From: DATFTE01 sp963840665 | GTDB taxonomy: Bacteria; Acidobacteriota; Terriglobia; Terriglobales; Acidobacteriaceae | DNA: 64,000 bases | Assembly: GCA_963840665.1 (NCBI GenBank) | Contig: CAWIZO010000011.1 | Coordinates: forward strand, 124,001 to 188,000 | Direction of reading: 5' to 3' | Shown: positions 1 to 8,780 of the stretch, piece by piece | How the letters are laid out: every line of letters starts with the position of its first letter | How positions within the stretch are numbered: the stretch's first letter is position 1 | Translations under genes and position numbers: made by a program | The notes under the pieces: model-generated | The model's database searches: none | What the model saw: the letters and a program-made list of their open reading frames with translations, nothing else | What the model was told of the DNA's origin: nothing

Positions 1-2040
1 GTCCTGTTTCATGACACGCAGCAGTCCCCAGAAGATGGCCGCAAAGAGCAGGCTGCGGACGACGGCAAAGATGACTGAGGTGCTGTTCAGCATCTGGTCA
101 GGAGCCTGACCCGCGCCAAACATACGCAGAAAATTCGCGAAGAGCGGCGTCAGAACTTCGGCGCTCATCGCTCCCATGAAAAGAGCGAACAGCATGGGCT
201 TCACTCGTGGAACGGCCCATGCCAGGCCAAGCAGCAGAATGAAGTTATTGAAAAAAGGAACCAGCACAAATTGCTGAAATTGTTCGCGGTAAATCAAGTC
301 GCCCCAGATAAATGTAGGTAGCATCGAATAGAAGGGAAGCGCCACTACGGTAGCGATTGCACCCGCCAGCGCTGACGCTTTCCAGGGTTTCCGTATCAGG
401 CGGAAAACGACGAGCGCGGCGATTGCAAACAAGCTTCTCTCTGCAATGACCAATTGCCAATACACTCCGGTCACTGGAATTCTGCTGGTTGTGCTGAGCC
501 AGATGAGATAGGTAAGTCCCGCAGCGACGTTGGCGACAATGAAGGCTAGCGCCCGCAGCCATCCCAAGGAAAAACCGCGCGCTCCGGTCAATTCGGCGAA
601 GCTCTGTGGTTCTGTCATCGTCAATGACGGCGAGGGAAGCGGGGCGACCTGCGGGGCTGGGGCGGCAGCAATCACCGCCGTGGGGGACGACATCAGATTC
701 GGCGATGGTGCGGCAACGGTTGCCTGCGACATACTGGCCAGTTTCGCTTGGCCGGCGCCACGCAGTTTCGACAGACCGCCAAACAGCCCGCTCTTGATCC
801 CCGCAAATTCCGCGTTTGTGATGGCGACCTGCTTGTCGTCAGCTTTGCGGGTCATCACCATTTGGTGATACGCCAAGGTGCCCCGCGTCGCGTTCGCGAA
901 CCCGAGCACGCAAATAGCACCAACAATCAATCCGGACCAACTGGTGTAGTACTGCGCCAGCAGAGGATTCTGGTATCCGGGATATTGAGTCTGATATTGC
1001 GCGTAGGCGTTGACTGCCGCCTGCATCGAGGTGACCGCCATCAGATTCCCAATCGCCCCCAGCGAACACAACACCAGCCCGATGATGGCCGCGGGCCTTC
1101 CCATCTTCTGAATGCCAAAAGCAATGGGCGCGAAGATCACAACAAAAAGAAGTGGATTGTTCCACCCCATGGCCATGATCGGCACGGTCCCCACTAAAGA
1201 GGTTAGAAACAGTGGCACCAGGAAACTTGCCGCAAGTAAAAACGCCACGGTCCAGATTCCAAGCGATGCCGCAAACCGCGCCGAGCGGTCATCATAGATG
1301 TCAGGCCAGAAAATTTTCTTCCAGATCGGCACGGGTCCGGTTGGCGCGGCGACAGGTCGCGGCAAGATCACCGGAATCTGAGCGCTCGACTCCTCGGGAT
1401 CCAGTTGTACCGACTCGAGGCGTTTCACCAGTGCGGCGAATCTGGGATCGCTACGCAACGTAGCAAACCGAGGTTCCGTCTGCAGGCGCGCCAGCCCTCC
1501 CGAGCGGGCGTCCACGGCTTTGTTCAGCCATTCAAACGCTTGCTCGCGGTCGCCGGTATCCGCGCTAATCAACGCAATGTAATAAGGAGAAGCTTGCACG
1601 CCCAAGCGCACCAGCGCTCGCAGCACCGACAGGAACTTGGTTTCAGGATCGCCGTCATACAGCTTGATGTGCTGAATTCCCGACAGCGGGTAGCGCATGC
1701 TCTTAGGAATTTCCGCCTCCTCGAGATAAAGGGGAAGCAGTCGCTTGCCGCCGTCGGAAGCGATGGAAACTTCCTTCGCGATATTCTCCGAGCGCATGGA
1801 ACTGCGCGAAACCATCAGTAGCACGATCTTGCAATCCTCGATGGCGTTGACAATTTCCTCGCCCCAACGCTGTGCGCCATCGATGCCACCGTGATCAATC
1901 CAGACGGCGACGCCCGCCGAACGGAGCTTTTGCACGATCTCAAGAACCTGCGGCCGCTCCTGGCTGGAGTAGCTGATCATCACTTCCGGGCGTAACGCCC
2001 GGCCGGTTGCGACTATTTCTTGGCTAGCCATCTGATTCAT
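1..2040 (-). CDS. TIR-domain multi-pass membrane protein (3' end beyond window)
   Basis: The reading frame is open from an ATG at 2040 to the window edge, giving 680 codons with the C-terminus missing. Residues about 19-140 form a TIR-type domain: it starts with PEVMISYSSQE, has a WIDHGGI segment, and ends with the SRSSMRSENIAKEVSIA stretch in which TIR_2 proteins carry a conserved acidic residue. A linker of roughly 100 residues follows, then several hydrophobic segments (for example around AFLLAASFLVPLFL and LLFVVIFAPIAFGI), an Ala/Pro-rich stretch and more membrane segments. TIR domains are protein interaction modules or NAD-cleaving enzymes; which applies here cannot be seen. No strong ribosome site precedes 2040, and an ATG at 2031 is equally possible. 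It could be a signalling or a defence protein; no defence partner lies in the visible neighbourhood. Confidence 0.75.
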   Translation of the reverse strand, partial: MNQMASQEIVATGRALRPEVMISYSSQERPQVLEIVQKLRSAGVAVWIDHGGIDGAQRWGEEIVNAIEDCKIVLLMVSRSSMRSENIAKEVSIASDGGKRLLPLYLEEAEIPKSMRYPLSGIQHIKLYDGDPETKFLSVLRALVRLGVQASPYYIALISADTGDREQAFEWLNKAVDARSGGLARLQTEPRFATLRSDPRFAALVKRLESVQLDPEESSAQIPVILPRPVAAPTGPVPIWKKIFWPDIYDDRSARFAASLGIWTVAFLLAASFLVPLFLTSLVGTVPIMAMGWNNPLLFVVIFAPIAFGIQKMGRPAAIIGLVLCSLGAIGNLMAVTSMQAAVNAYAQYQTQYPGYQNPLLAQYYTSWSGLIVGAICVLGFANATRGTLAYHQMVMTRKADDKQVAITNAEFAGIKSGLFGGLSKLRGAGQAKLASMSQATVAAPSPNLMSSPTAVIAAAPAPQVAPLPSPSLTMTEPQSFAELTGARGFSLGWLRALAFIVANVAAGLTYLIWLSTTSRIPVTGVYWQLVIAERSLFAIAALVVFRLIRKPWKASALAGAIATVVALPFYSMLPTFIWGDLIYREQFQQFVLVPFFNNFILLLGLAWAVPRVKPMLFALFMGAMSAEVLTPLFANFLRMFGAGQAPDQMLNSTSVIFAVVRSLLFAAIFWGLLRVMKQD

Positions 2041-2165
2041 CCAACCGGACTGGATCCCAGGCGCGAGCTGAGATGCCAGCCCAAAACCGTATTCACTTTA
2101 GGGGGAGGCCCACAGTCTACCCAAGCCCTCGAGGGCGAACAATACCTGACTTTCGACGCCGGCCG

Positions 2166-2585
2166 TCAGTCACCTCCACGTACGACCGGACGGGGAAAAG
2201 CATCCGGCGACGCGGGGTTATACCGCATGTCCGACATTCCCAGCACCGTAAGGTCCAGCCTGCCTGTGTTCACGACTGCGTGCGAAGCCGAAGGTAGAAT
2301 TTCGATCAGCGCCGCACCTTTGCCGTGGAAGGTTCGGTGCTCTACCTGGCCGCCGGCGCCGTAGTCCCAATAAAAAGTCCAGGCATCTTGATGGATCACC
2401 ACCAGGATTTCCCGATGCTGAGCATGGTAGTGATTGCCGCGAGTATGGCCCGGCCGGATGGTTGTCACATGCACATCCGCCAGGGAACGCAGAAACGGGT
2501 TCCACACGTCAGGCAAAGAAAAACTACAGCCCCGGTCATCGCCGGTGTCAGCTACCGTGACAATTTGCACCAGAGGTTCGTCCAT
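2166..2585 (-). CDS. cupin-fold protein (WxcM/CapF C-terminal-like)
   Basis: A 139-residue protein with a single cupin barrel. The metal-site region reads RGNHYHAQHREILVV, matching the first cupin motif (clustered His followed by Glu), and a second motif lies near SASHAVVN. The order of conserved blocks resembles the small sugar-modifying cupins at the C-terminus of capsule proteins (CapF, FdtA/WxcM types), which act on nucleotide sugars. The substrate is unknown. The start is taken at ATG 2585; a TTG four codons upstream is possible, and neither has a clear ribosome site. It is not obviously in an operon with the TIR gene, which begins 125 bases further along the same strand. Confidence 0.6.
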   Translation of the reverse strand: MDEPLVQIVTVADTGDDRGCSFSLPDVWNPFLRSLADVHVTTIRPGHTRGNHYHAQHREILVVIHQDAWTFYWDYGAGGQVEHRTFHGKGAALIEILPSASHAVVNTGRLDLTVLGMSDMRYNPASPDAFPRPVVRGGD

Positions 2586-2701
2586 GCGAGATGCCAAGTT
2601 ATACGCCGTGCCGATGTCTTGGGAAAGTCAATTCTTAGGCTTAAACACCAAGGTGTGAGATGCTTGCTCGACGTACGTTGTGAACTTTGAAGGGGTGAAC
2701 A

Positions 2702-4429
2702 ATGTACAAAAAGGGATGGGCGTTGTCGTGGTGTGTCGCCGTGTTGCTTGCCTTACCGACGTTCGCTAGTCGAGCGCCTGTTCCCGCGTCGGATTCGGCG
2801 AGCCCGTTGATCGAAAAATATTTCGATATCTATTTCCGGTTTCATCCCACGGCGGCGACCTCCGACGGTTTTCATCAATACGACGCGCAATTGGAAGACT
2901 TCTCGCGCCCTAACCTCGACCGCGAAGTGCAGGCTCTGAAAACCATGCTGCCGGAATTTCAAAGTGCGCTCCAGAAAGCGCCGCCACCGTTCACTGCCGA
3001 CGATCTCCGCTTTGTAGAAAGCCAGATTCGTGCCCGTTTGCTGGAACTCGAAAACATACGGATGTGGCAAAAGGATCCCGATCTTTACGCCAGCAGTCAG
3101 GCTTACAGCATCTTTGTCATCATGAAACGTGACTACGCGCCGGCGGAAGACCGGTTGCGCTCGGTGATTGCGCGGGAGCGGCAAATCCCGGCGATGTTTG
3201 CCTCCGCCCGCCAGAATTTGCAGAACCCGCCTCGCGTTTATACAGAGGTGGCATTGGACCAACTGCCGGGGACCATCGATTTCTTCCGCAGCGATGTGCC
3301 CAACGCCTTCAGCGGAGTGCACGATCCAGCACTGTTAGCCGAATTTCACTCCGCGAATCAGGCCGTCATCGATGCCTACAAGAAATACGAGAACTTTGTG
3401 CGGGAAGATTTGCTCCCGGTTTCCAGGGGAGACTTCCGTCTCGGCGCCGAGACCTTTCAAAAGAAACTGCTCTACGACGACATGGTCGATATCCCACTCG
3501 ACCGTTTGCGCCAGATCGCATACGCCGACCTGCACCACAATCAGGAATGGCTTAAACAGGTGACTGCACAGATCGCCCCCGAACATTCTTCGCGCGAGGT
3601 CGTAGCGAACCTGCAGAGCGATCACCCCGCTCCAGGCCAATTGTTGCAGAGCTTCCGCGAAGTGCTCGGTAGTTTGCGGCAGTTCATCCAGGAAAAGAAG
3701 ATCATGACGATCCCCTCAAATGCGGAGCCTGTGATCGAGGAGACGCCGCCCTTCGCCCGCGCCCTGACCACCGCCGCGATGGACACCCCCGGACCTTACG
3801 AAACCAAGGCGAAGGAAGGAATTTTCGAAGTGACCCTGCCCGATCCCAGCTGGAAACCGGATCACGTGCAGGAATATATGAACGGCTTCAGCCGCGGAAC
3901 TATCGTCAGCACAGCGACGCATGAGGTCTATCCCGGCCACTACGTGCAATATCTCTGGTCGCTGAATGCGTCCTCGAAAGTCCGCAAGCTTCTGTATTGC
4001 GATACCAACAGCGAAGGATGGGCGCATTACACCGAACAGATGATGCTCGACGAAGGCTATTCGAGTGATCCGCGCATCCGTGCTGGCCAGTTGGTTGATG
4101 CATTGCTGCGCGACGCGCGTTTCATCGTTGGCCTAGAAATGCACACCGGGAATATGACCGTCGACGAAGCTAAGCAGTTTTTTATCAAAGAGGGATATCA
4201 AGTCCCGCCCATCGCCGAGGTCGAGGCGCGGCGCGGCACCAGCGATCCTACCTATCTCGTCTACACCCTGGGAAAATTGCAAATTATGAAGCTGAGGGAA
4301 GACTACAAGAAGATGCAGGGAGATAACTTCAGCTTGCATGAGTTCCATGACCGCTTTATGGAACAGGGCGGCATCCCGCTCAAACTGATCCGGCGGGCCA
4401 TGCTGGGCAACGACAGCCCGACTCTCTAA
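2702..4429 (+). CDS. DUF885 family secreted hydrolase
   Basis: A 575-residue protein with an N-terminal signal peptide (WALSWCVAVLLALPTFASRA). It carries the hallmark DUF885 motif HEVYPGHY at residues 407-414, a zinc-peptidase-like HExxPGH arrangement, followed by the DTNSEGWAHYTEQMM block that supplies the likely third metal ligand. Length and motif order fit the family, whose members are predicted metallopeptidases with mostly unknown substrates. A good ribosome site (AAGGGG, 8 bases before the ATG) supports the start. The product is probably periplasmic. The next gene is on the opposite strand and overlaps its end by 4 bases. Confidence 0.85.
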   Translation: MYKKGWALSWCVAVLLALPTFASRAPVPASDSASPLIEKYFDIYFRFHPTAATSDGFHQYDAQLEDFSRPNLDREVQALKTMLPEFQSALQKAPPPFTADDLRFVESQIRARLLELENIRMWQKDPDLYASSQAYSIFVIMKRDYAPAEDRLRSVIARERQIPAMFASARQNLQNPPRVYTEVALDQLPGTIDFFRSDVPNAFSGVHDPALLAEFHSANQAVIDAYKKYENFVREDLLPVSRGDFRLGAETFQKKLLYDDMVDIPLDRLRQIAYADLHHNQEWLKQVTAQIAPEHSSREVVANLQSDHPAPGQLLQSFREVLGSLRQFIQEKKIMTIPSNAEPVIEETPPFARALTTAAMDTPGPYETKAKEGIFEVTLPDPSWKPDHVQEYMNGFSRGTIVSTATHEVYPGHYVQYLWSLNASSKVRKLLYCDTNSEGWAHYTEQMMLDEGYSSDPRIRAGQLVDALLRDARFIVGLEMHTGNMTVDEAKQFFIKEGYQVPPIAEVEARRGTSDPTYLVYTLGKLQIMKLREDYKKMQGDNFSLHEFHDRFMEQGGIPLKLIRRAMLGNDSPTL

Positions 4430-4839
4430 CTGCCAAGCAAGCGATGAATGATCTCTTGCCATTGCGGCTGGCTTCGCAGGCCGACGACCTCTGGCGTGAA
4501 GCTAGATGGCGGAGGCGGATTGACTCTAGCGACGCGCTTGGGAATCCCACCGACTTCGCGAACGTAAGCCGGCGCTCCCACCAACAGACCAATTCGCTGC
4601 CGGGGCTTGCTTTTCCTGATTTGCGCAGGCAGAGCGAGAGCCTCCGGTGAATTTTCCGCCGCAGCCAACAACACCAGATCATAGAGGTTATTGATCCACA
4701 GATTTTGTGCGTCGGTAAGAGTGGTTGCGGTGTGTACTTCGACTTCGTAGTTGCGGAGGATGGTGGCGCGCAGATTCTGCTTGAAGGGATTTTCGTCGAT
4801 CAGCAGTACCCGCCATGTGTCCCGTTGGAGTTGGACCAT
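4426..4839 (-). CDS. degenerate receiver-domain protein
   Basis: A 137-residue protein starting at an ATG preceded by GGAGGG, about 8 bases upstream; a longer in-frame extension exists but lacks this support. The opening RVLLIDENPF looks like beta-1 and the acidic pocket of a CheY-like receiver, and LYDLVLLAAAENS corresponds to beta-3, where the phospho-acceptor Asp is replaced by Ala. No output domain follows. It is therefore probably not phosphorylated and may act by protein contact. It converges with the DUF885 gene and is divergent from the TetR gene at 5128. Confidence 0.6.
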   Translation of the reverse strand: MVQLQRDTWRVLLIDENPFKQNLRATILRNYEVEVHTATTLTDAQNLWINNLYDLVLLAAAENSPEALALPAQIRKSKPRQRIGLLVGAPAYVREVGGIPKRVARVNPPPPSSFTPEVVGLRSQPQWQEIIHRLLGS

Positions 4840-5026
4840 GCGATCCCTCCGTTTGCCCGCCTTCAAAATTAAGGGCTGGGAGACACGCCTCATGGAGACT
4901 TGTCCCCGAGCCTTCCACGTGGGCAAACTTGCCGATAAAAATCCGGCGTAATGAGGGTAATGAACGAACGTTGCGTACAGGTTTCTGAGTTGTTAAGACT
5001 CGGTAAATTTCGAGGCTAAAGTTGGT

Positions 5027-5090
5027 GACAATTCCTTGACAATCTGCAGACAATCCCTTGACACCTGTCGTTTTCCGAAGCGGTTATCAT
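5027..5090 (+). promoter_or_regulatory. direct repeats and possible promoter upstream of tetR-type gene
   Basis: Two near-identical 15-base copies, GACAATTCCTTGACA (5027-5041) and GACAATCCCTTGACA (5049-5063), lie 22 bases apart, about two helical turns. The second ends in a perfect TTGACA -35 box (5058-5063); a TTATCAT box at 5084-5090 could be the -10, though the spacing of about 20 bases is longer than ideal. The pair could be a regulator binding site for the downstream TetR gene. This is inference from sequence only. Confidence 0.4.
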
Positions 5091-5127
5091 GGGTTTGTAA
5101 TTCAGCGTTTACCGTGACGCCAGGCCA

Positions 5128-5793
5128 ATGAATTCCAGAAGTCGCACTCTCAGCGCAAAACCCAAAAGCCGTAACCGCCCTGTCATTCCCAAACCACGAT
5201 CCGTCAGAAAGAGAGATCGTCCTGCGAAACAGGAAGCGCTCATTCGTGCGGCAACGAAGCTTTTCGCTTCGCGGGGCTACGAGTTGACTACCACGCGCGA
5301 GATTGCCGCTTGCGCTGGCTGTGCCGAGGGCTTGATCCACCGCTACTTCGATGGCAAGGAAGGCCTGCTGCTCGCTCTGATGAGTTTCCACGCTTCTCGC
5401 GAAGTGCGCGAACTCAACGAGACCTTGCCGCTGGCCAGCACTCTAGAGGAAGAAATTCAGCAGTTGATTGCCTGGGAAGTCGATCGTATGTGGCGTGATC
5501 GCGATCTGCTTCGCGCGTCCATCCCCCATGCGATTCTCGATCCGAAAGTCGGAAAATTTGTGAGCCGTGTGGGACCGCAGCGCCATGCCAAGGCAATCGC
5601 CGAGCGCTTGCGCCTGTTGAATCACGAATCGGTTGATGGAGAGGAAATCGAAGCCATCGCGCAGGCCATAGGAGCGCTGGGCTTTGTGTTTGGATTTATG
5701 CGTCCGGTCGTCCTCGGCTGCGACGGCAAGCCGGCGAAGAAAACTGCCGCCTGCCTGGCGAAGGTGCTAACCCGCGGCCTGCAGAGCCGGTAG
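5128..5793 (+). CDS. TetR/AcrR family transcriptional regulator
   Basis: A 221-residue protein. After a basic N-terminal tail (about 30 residues rich in Arg/Lys/Ser) comes a typical TetR helix-turn-helix: LIRAATKLFASRGYELTTT, then REIAACAGCAEGLIHRYF, which is the recognition helix and the conserved YF element. The C-terminal ligand domain has no recognisable signature. The Arg-rich extension before the domain is unusual, and an internal start is possible because the ribosome site before 5128 is weak. Target genes are unknown; the direct repeats just upstream suggest autoregulation. Confidence 0.85.
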   Translation: MNSRSRTLSAKPKSRNRPVIPKPRSVRKRDRPAKQEALIRAATKLFASRGYELTTTREIAACAGCAEGLIHRYFDGKEGLLLALMSFHASREVRELNETLPLASTLEEEIQQLIAWEVDRMWRDRDLLRASIPHAILDPKVGKFVSRVGPQRHAKAIAERLRLLNHESVDGEEIEAIAQAIGALGFVFGFMRPVVLGCDGKPAKKTAACLAKVLTRGLQSR

Positions 5794-5832
5794 TTTTTGC
5801 GGGTAACGCCGGCGCCCGCCGGCCACGAAGGG

Positions 5833-5985
5833 CTACGAGAAAATCTGCACGATCCAATAAAGCCCCAGCGTCAACACTGCGCTCATCCAGATTCCGTGTC
5901 CCAGTCCGACCAAAAAACGGCGCGATTCGCGCGAATCGCGCGCGCGGATAAAGGCTGTCGTCGAAGTATCATCTACGAGGTGCAT
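5833..5985 (-). CDS. small single-pass membrane protein (50 aa)
   Basis: A 50-codon frame from ATG 5985, preceded by AGGAAG at good spacing, to TAG at 5833. The N-terminal half is charged (repeated Arg-Asp-Ser elements), and the C-terminal half has a hydrophobic helix around WMSAVLTLGLYWIVQIF, so one membrane span ending near the C-terminus is likely. It converges with the TetR gene. No family is recognised; conservation would be needed to prove it is a gene. Confidence 0.45.
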   Translation of the reverse strand: MHLVDDTSTTAFIRARDSRESRRFLVGLGHGIWMSAVLTLGLYWIVQIFS

Positions 5986-6540
5986 AATCTTCCTGCTTAG
6001 ATGCCGTTCGCTCCCGAACTGTCAGCTACGCTCCGGTGCGAAGCCGTTCCAGCCAAATGCTTGCATCCATTAGAAGTATTCGATGACGGGGAAACGGTTG
6101 TCACGGATTTCCGCAATCTTCGTCACACTTCGGTAATTTCCTCTCCTTAAATCTTTACGCATTCCCCCCACGAATCCGATTGGAAGGCCGCAAACTATTG
6201 CACAGTTGCTGAAAATATGTCACCCAAGAACGTTTCGGATTCGCGCGATTCATGGAGGCGCACCCGATTCACATCTTTGGCAATCCTGCTTCGATCCCTA
6301 CCCTTTTTCACCTCGCAAAATCGTGAGCCTCCGCCGGCCAAATATCGTCGCTGCAACCACTTAGCCTACGGATCGCATGCGAGGCAACACCGCGTGCTAC
6401 GTCTTCTATTCACGCTTCTGAAAGTGTTTGGCCCTCCGACTGCAGAGTTCTACTCAACCTCCTCCCGTCTAGTCGATGCGTGTTCGTTCCCAGTTCCAGG
6501 TTCAATCGAGTTCAAAAAAGTTACGCTTGGGGTGAAACCG
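5986..6540. other. non-coding stretch, no feature recognised
   Basis: About 555 bases between the small membrane gene and the lipoprotein start. An upstream in-frame extension of the lipoprotein runs through part of it, but it lacks a ribosome site and would place the lipoprotein signal peptide in the middle of the protein. I see no RNA gene or clear promoter. Confidence 0.3.
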
Positions 6541-8508
6541 ATGCGCTTCACGAGAATCTCTGCGCTCTTTCTCGCGCCGATTTTGCTGGCCACTTCGATA
6601 TTGGTGGGTTGCAGCAGAGGCAGCGCCGCTTCGACCGGAGTCACCACTCCACCTCCACCGCCTCAGGCGAGCTTGACGTCCATCACCATTGCGCCGCTGG
6701 CTCCGGTCGCTGACGCCGGCACTACGACCTCGTTCTTCGCGACTGGTCTCTATAGCGACGGCAGCAGCAAAGACATCTCGGCTTCGGTGACGTGGAACTC
6801 CTCAGCCGCAACCATCGCGAGCATCAGCGCGAGCGGAGCCGCAACCGCTATCGTGGGCGGAACTTCAAACATCACTGCCACTCTCGGAAAAGTGACGGGC
6901 AATGCGTCGATTCAAGTGACGGCTCCGAGCTTCATCACAGTGAATCCGCCGTTTCCTGCGGTAACAGTTGGCGGAAGCCAGCCATTCACTGCTGTCGGAA
7001 GCTTTCCTGACGGCAGCACGCACGATCTGACCAACCTGGTTGAGTGGACGGTAATGACCACGCCCGGGACCACCGCTCTCAGCGCTTCGGGCGTGGCCAC
7101 GGGAACCGCTAAAGGCGTGAATTGGATTTGCGCCACCAGCGGCTCCGTCGTGGGCTCTACCTACCTGAATGTCACCGACAAAAGTTTCAACAACGCCAGC
7201 CTCTCGGGCGCCTACGCGTTCACTTTGACATCGTTCCCGACCACCAGGCCGAACTTCGAAGTGGGCAGCATTCTCGCCGACGGAAATGGAAACATCATCA
7301 GCGGTGTCGAAGACATCAACGCCAGCTCGATCTCCACGGCAGTTTCGCTGACCGGGAAATACAGTATCTATCCTGACGGACGCGGCACGGTCACGCTGAC
7401 GGGGAACGGTCAGACGCGCACATTCCGCATCGCCCTCAACTCCAACAGCGCAAGCGCGGGAGACAACAACGCTCAACTCGCGCAGACCGACTTGTCGGGG
7501 AACGCTATTGGGACGCTGGAAAAACAGGATTCCTCTTCTTTCAGCAACTCGGGCACGGCGAACAACAGCTATGTCTTTCGCGTCGGAGGCTTTGACATTT
7601 CCGGAGCCAATCGCTCCGCGGTTGGCGTCATGGCCATGAATTCGCAGGGTACGAGTGCCGCCGGCTTTGAGGATCTCAATGACAACGGCACCATCACCGC
7701 GAATAGCCCGATCACTGAGAGCAACGGAAGCGTTGATCCGACCACCGGACGCGCTCTCACCACGGTGGCGGGCTCTCAGTTCGCGACGTACATGGTTTCG
7801 GACAGCAAGATGATTCTCGTCGAAATCGACTCGTCGCTGCCTGCGATCGGGACCGCGGAAAAGCAAACCGCTACTACGCCTTCCGACGGCGGGTACGTTT
7901 TTCAGGTTGAAACCGGAGGCACGGCGGGACGCGCGTGGATTATGGGGCAATTCAATCTTGCCGGCTCTTCCATCACTAGCGGCGTCGAGACGCAGGCCAT
8001 CGCGGTCGGCATCAACGTCACCGGCGGAAGTTTCGCTTCCTCGGCCAACGGGCGCGCAACTTTGTTGCAGAACACCGATCATGGTTTCCGCAACTTCACT
8101 GCGTACGTGGTTTCTCCACAGAAGATGTACCTGGTGCTGACCAACGATCCGCACTCTGCGAGCGGCATCGCGGAGCTGCAGCAGGGAAGTTTCTCCGCCG
8201 CTTCGCTGAGCGGCGACTACAGCTTCTCGGCCGCGCAAACCGGACAAACCAACCTGACGTTCGTCGGCCAACTGGTCGCCGACGGCAAGGGCAATTTGAG
8301 TGGCCTGGAAGATTTGAGTCAGCCGGGAAAATCGAATAGCGCGCCGGTAAGCGGGACCTACACCGTCTCGGCTACAGGGCAGGGATCGATTACGCTAGCC
8401 TCTCCTTCCAGCGTTCCGGGATTCATTTTCTACCTTGTTTCGCCCAGCAAAGCGTTGCTGTGGGGAAACCCCAATCCCGACGCAAACGGGGTTGCACTTG
8501 CCCAATAA
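6541..8508 (+). CDS. Ig-like (Big2) lipoprotein with tandem beta modules
   Basis: The ATG at 6541 begins a lipoprotein signal peptide (FLAPILLATSILVGCSRG), with the lipobox LVGC putting the acylated Cys near residue 24. A Pro-rich spacer is followed by two bacterial Ig-like domains (each with a TVTW- or VEWT-like core and a GTATAxxxG turn). About four copies of a module of roughly 100 residues come next, recognisable by YAF/YSF starts, a (V/I)ADGxGNxxSGxED box, a DGRGTxTL box and a GTAEKQ-like end. The mature protein is 655 residues including the signal and is probably surface exposed. The function is unknown; the module type is familiar from acidobacterial secreted proteins. Confidence 0.7.
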   Translation: MRFTRISALFLAPILLATSILVGCSRGSAASTGVTTPPPPPQASLTSITIAPLAPVADAGTTTSFFATGLYSDGSSKDISASVTWNSSAATIASISASGAATAIVGGTSNITATLGKVTGNASIQVTAPSFITVNPPFPAVTVGGSQPFTAVGSFPDGSTHDLTNLVEWTVMTTPGTTALSASGVATGTAKGVNWICATSGSVVGSTYLNVTDKSFNNASLSGAYAFTLTSFPTTRPNFEVGSILADGNGNIISGVEDINASSISTAVSLTGKYSIYPDGRGTVTLTGNGQTRTFRIALNSNSASAGDNNAQLAQTDLSGNAIGTLEKQDSSSFSNSGTANNSYVFRVGGFDISGANRSAVGVMAMNSQGTSAAGFEDLNDNGTITANSPITESNGSVDPTTGRALTTVAGSQFATYMVSDSKMILVEIDSSLPAIGTAEKQTATTPSDGGYVFQVETGGTAGRAWIMGQFNLAGSSITSGVETQAIAVGINVTGGSFASSANGRATLLQNTDHGFRNFTAYVVSPQKMYLVLTNDPHSASGIAELQQGSFSAASLSGDYSFSAAQTGQTNLTFVGQLVADGKGNLSGLEDLSQPGKSNSAPVSGTYTVSATGQGSITLASPSSVPGFIFYLVSPSKALLWGNPNPDANGVALAQ

Positions 8509-8780
8509 GGAGTGAGGAAGTAAGGAGTAAAAAGTCCTATCCCTCGCAGATGATGAGGGAAAGTACTGCGCCTCGTCTGAAATCTCCTGCATATGCGGCG
8601 CATGAGGTTTTGCTGTAAGGTTCTCGAAGTGTTTCAATTCGGGCAGAATCTTCGGATTACTCCTTTGCCCAGTTGGAATTCCGATTGCCCGTCTAGTGCC
8701 ACTAGTCGCAACCCCCGGGGCCGCCGTACTCCCCGTACTTTCAAAAAAGGTCTTCCAGGCGCCCTAGAGTAGAGAGATTC
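8507..8780. repeat. AAGGAGT tandem repeat with inverted copy; otherwise no feature
   Basis: Directly after the lipoprotein stop, AAGGAGT occurs at 8507 and 8522 with a degenerate copy between them, and its inverse ACTCCTT occurs near 8659. This is a short low-complexity repeat of the kind seen at other gene 3' ends in this window. No gene or RNA is seen before murJ. Confidence 0.35.

Noticed and set aside
6217..6540. An in-frame extension of the lipoprotein gene upstream of 6541
   Set aside because: It would bury the lipoprotein signal peptide 108 residues inside the protein and has no ribosome site.
6865..8271. A 468-codon minus-strand frame opposite the lipoprotein
   Set aside because: It has no domain or ribosome site, is rich in Arg and Gly, and follows from the codon bias of the gene on the other strand.
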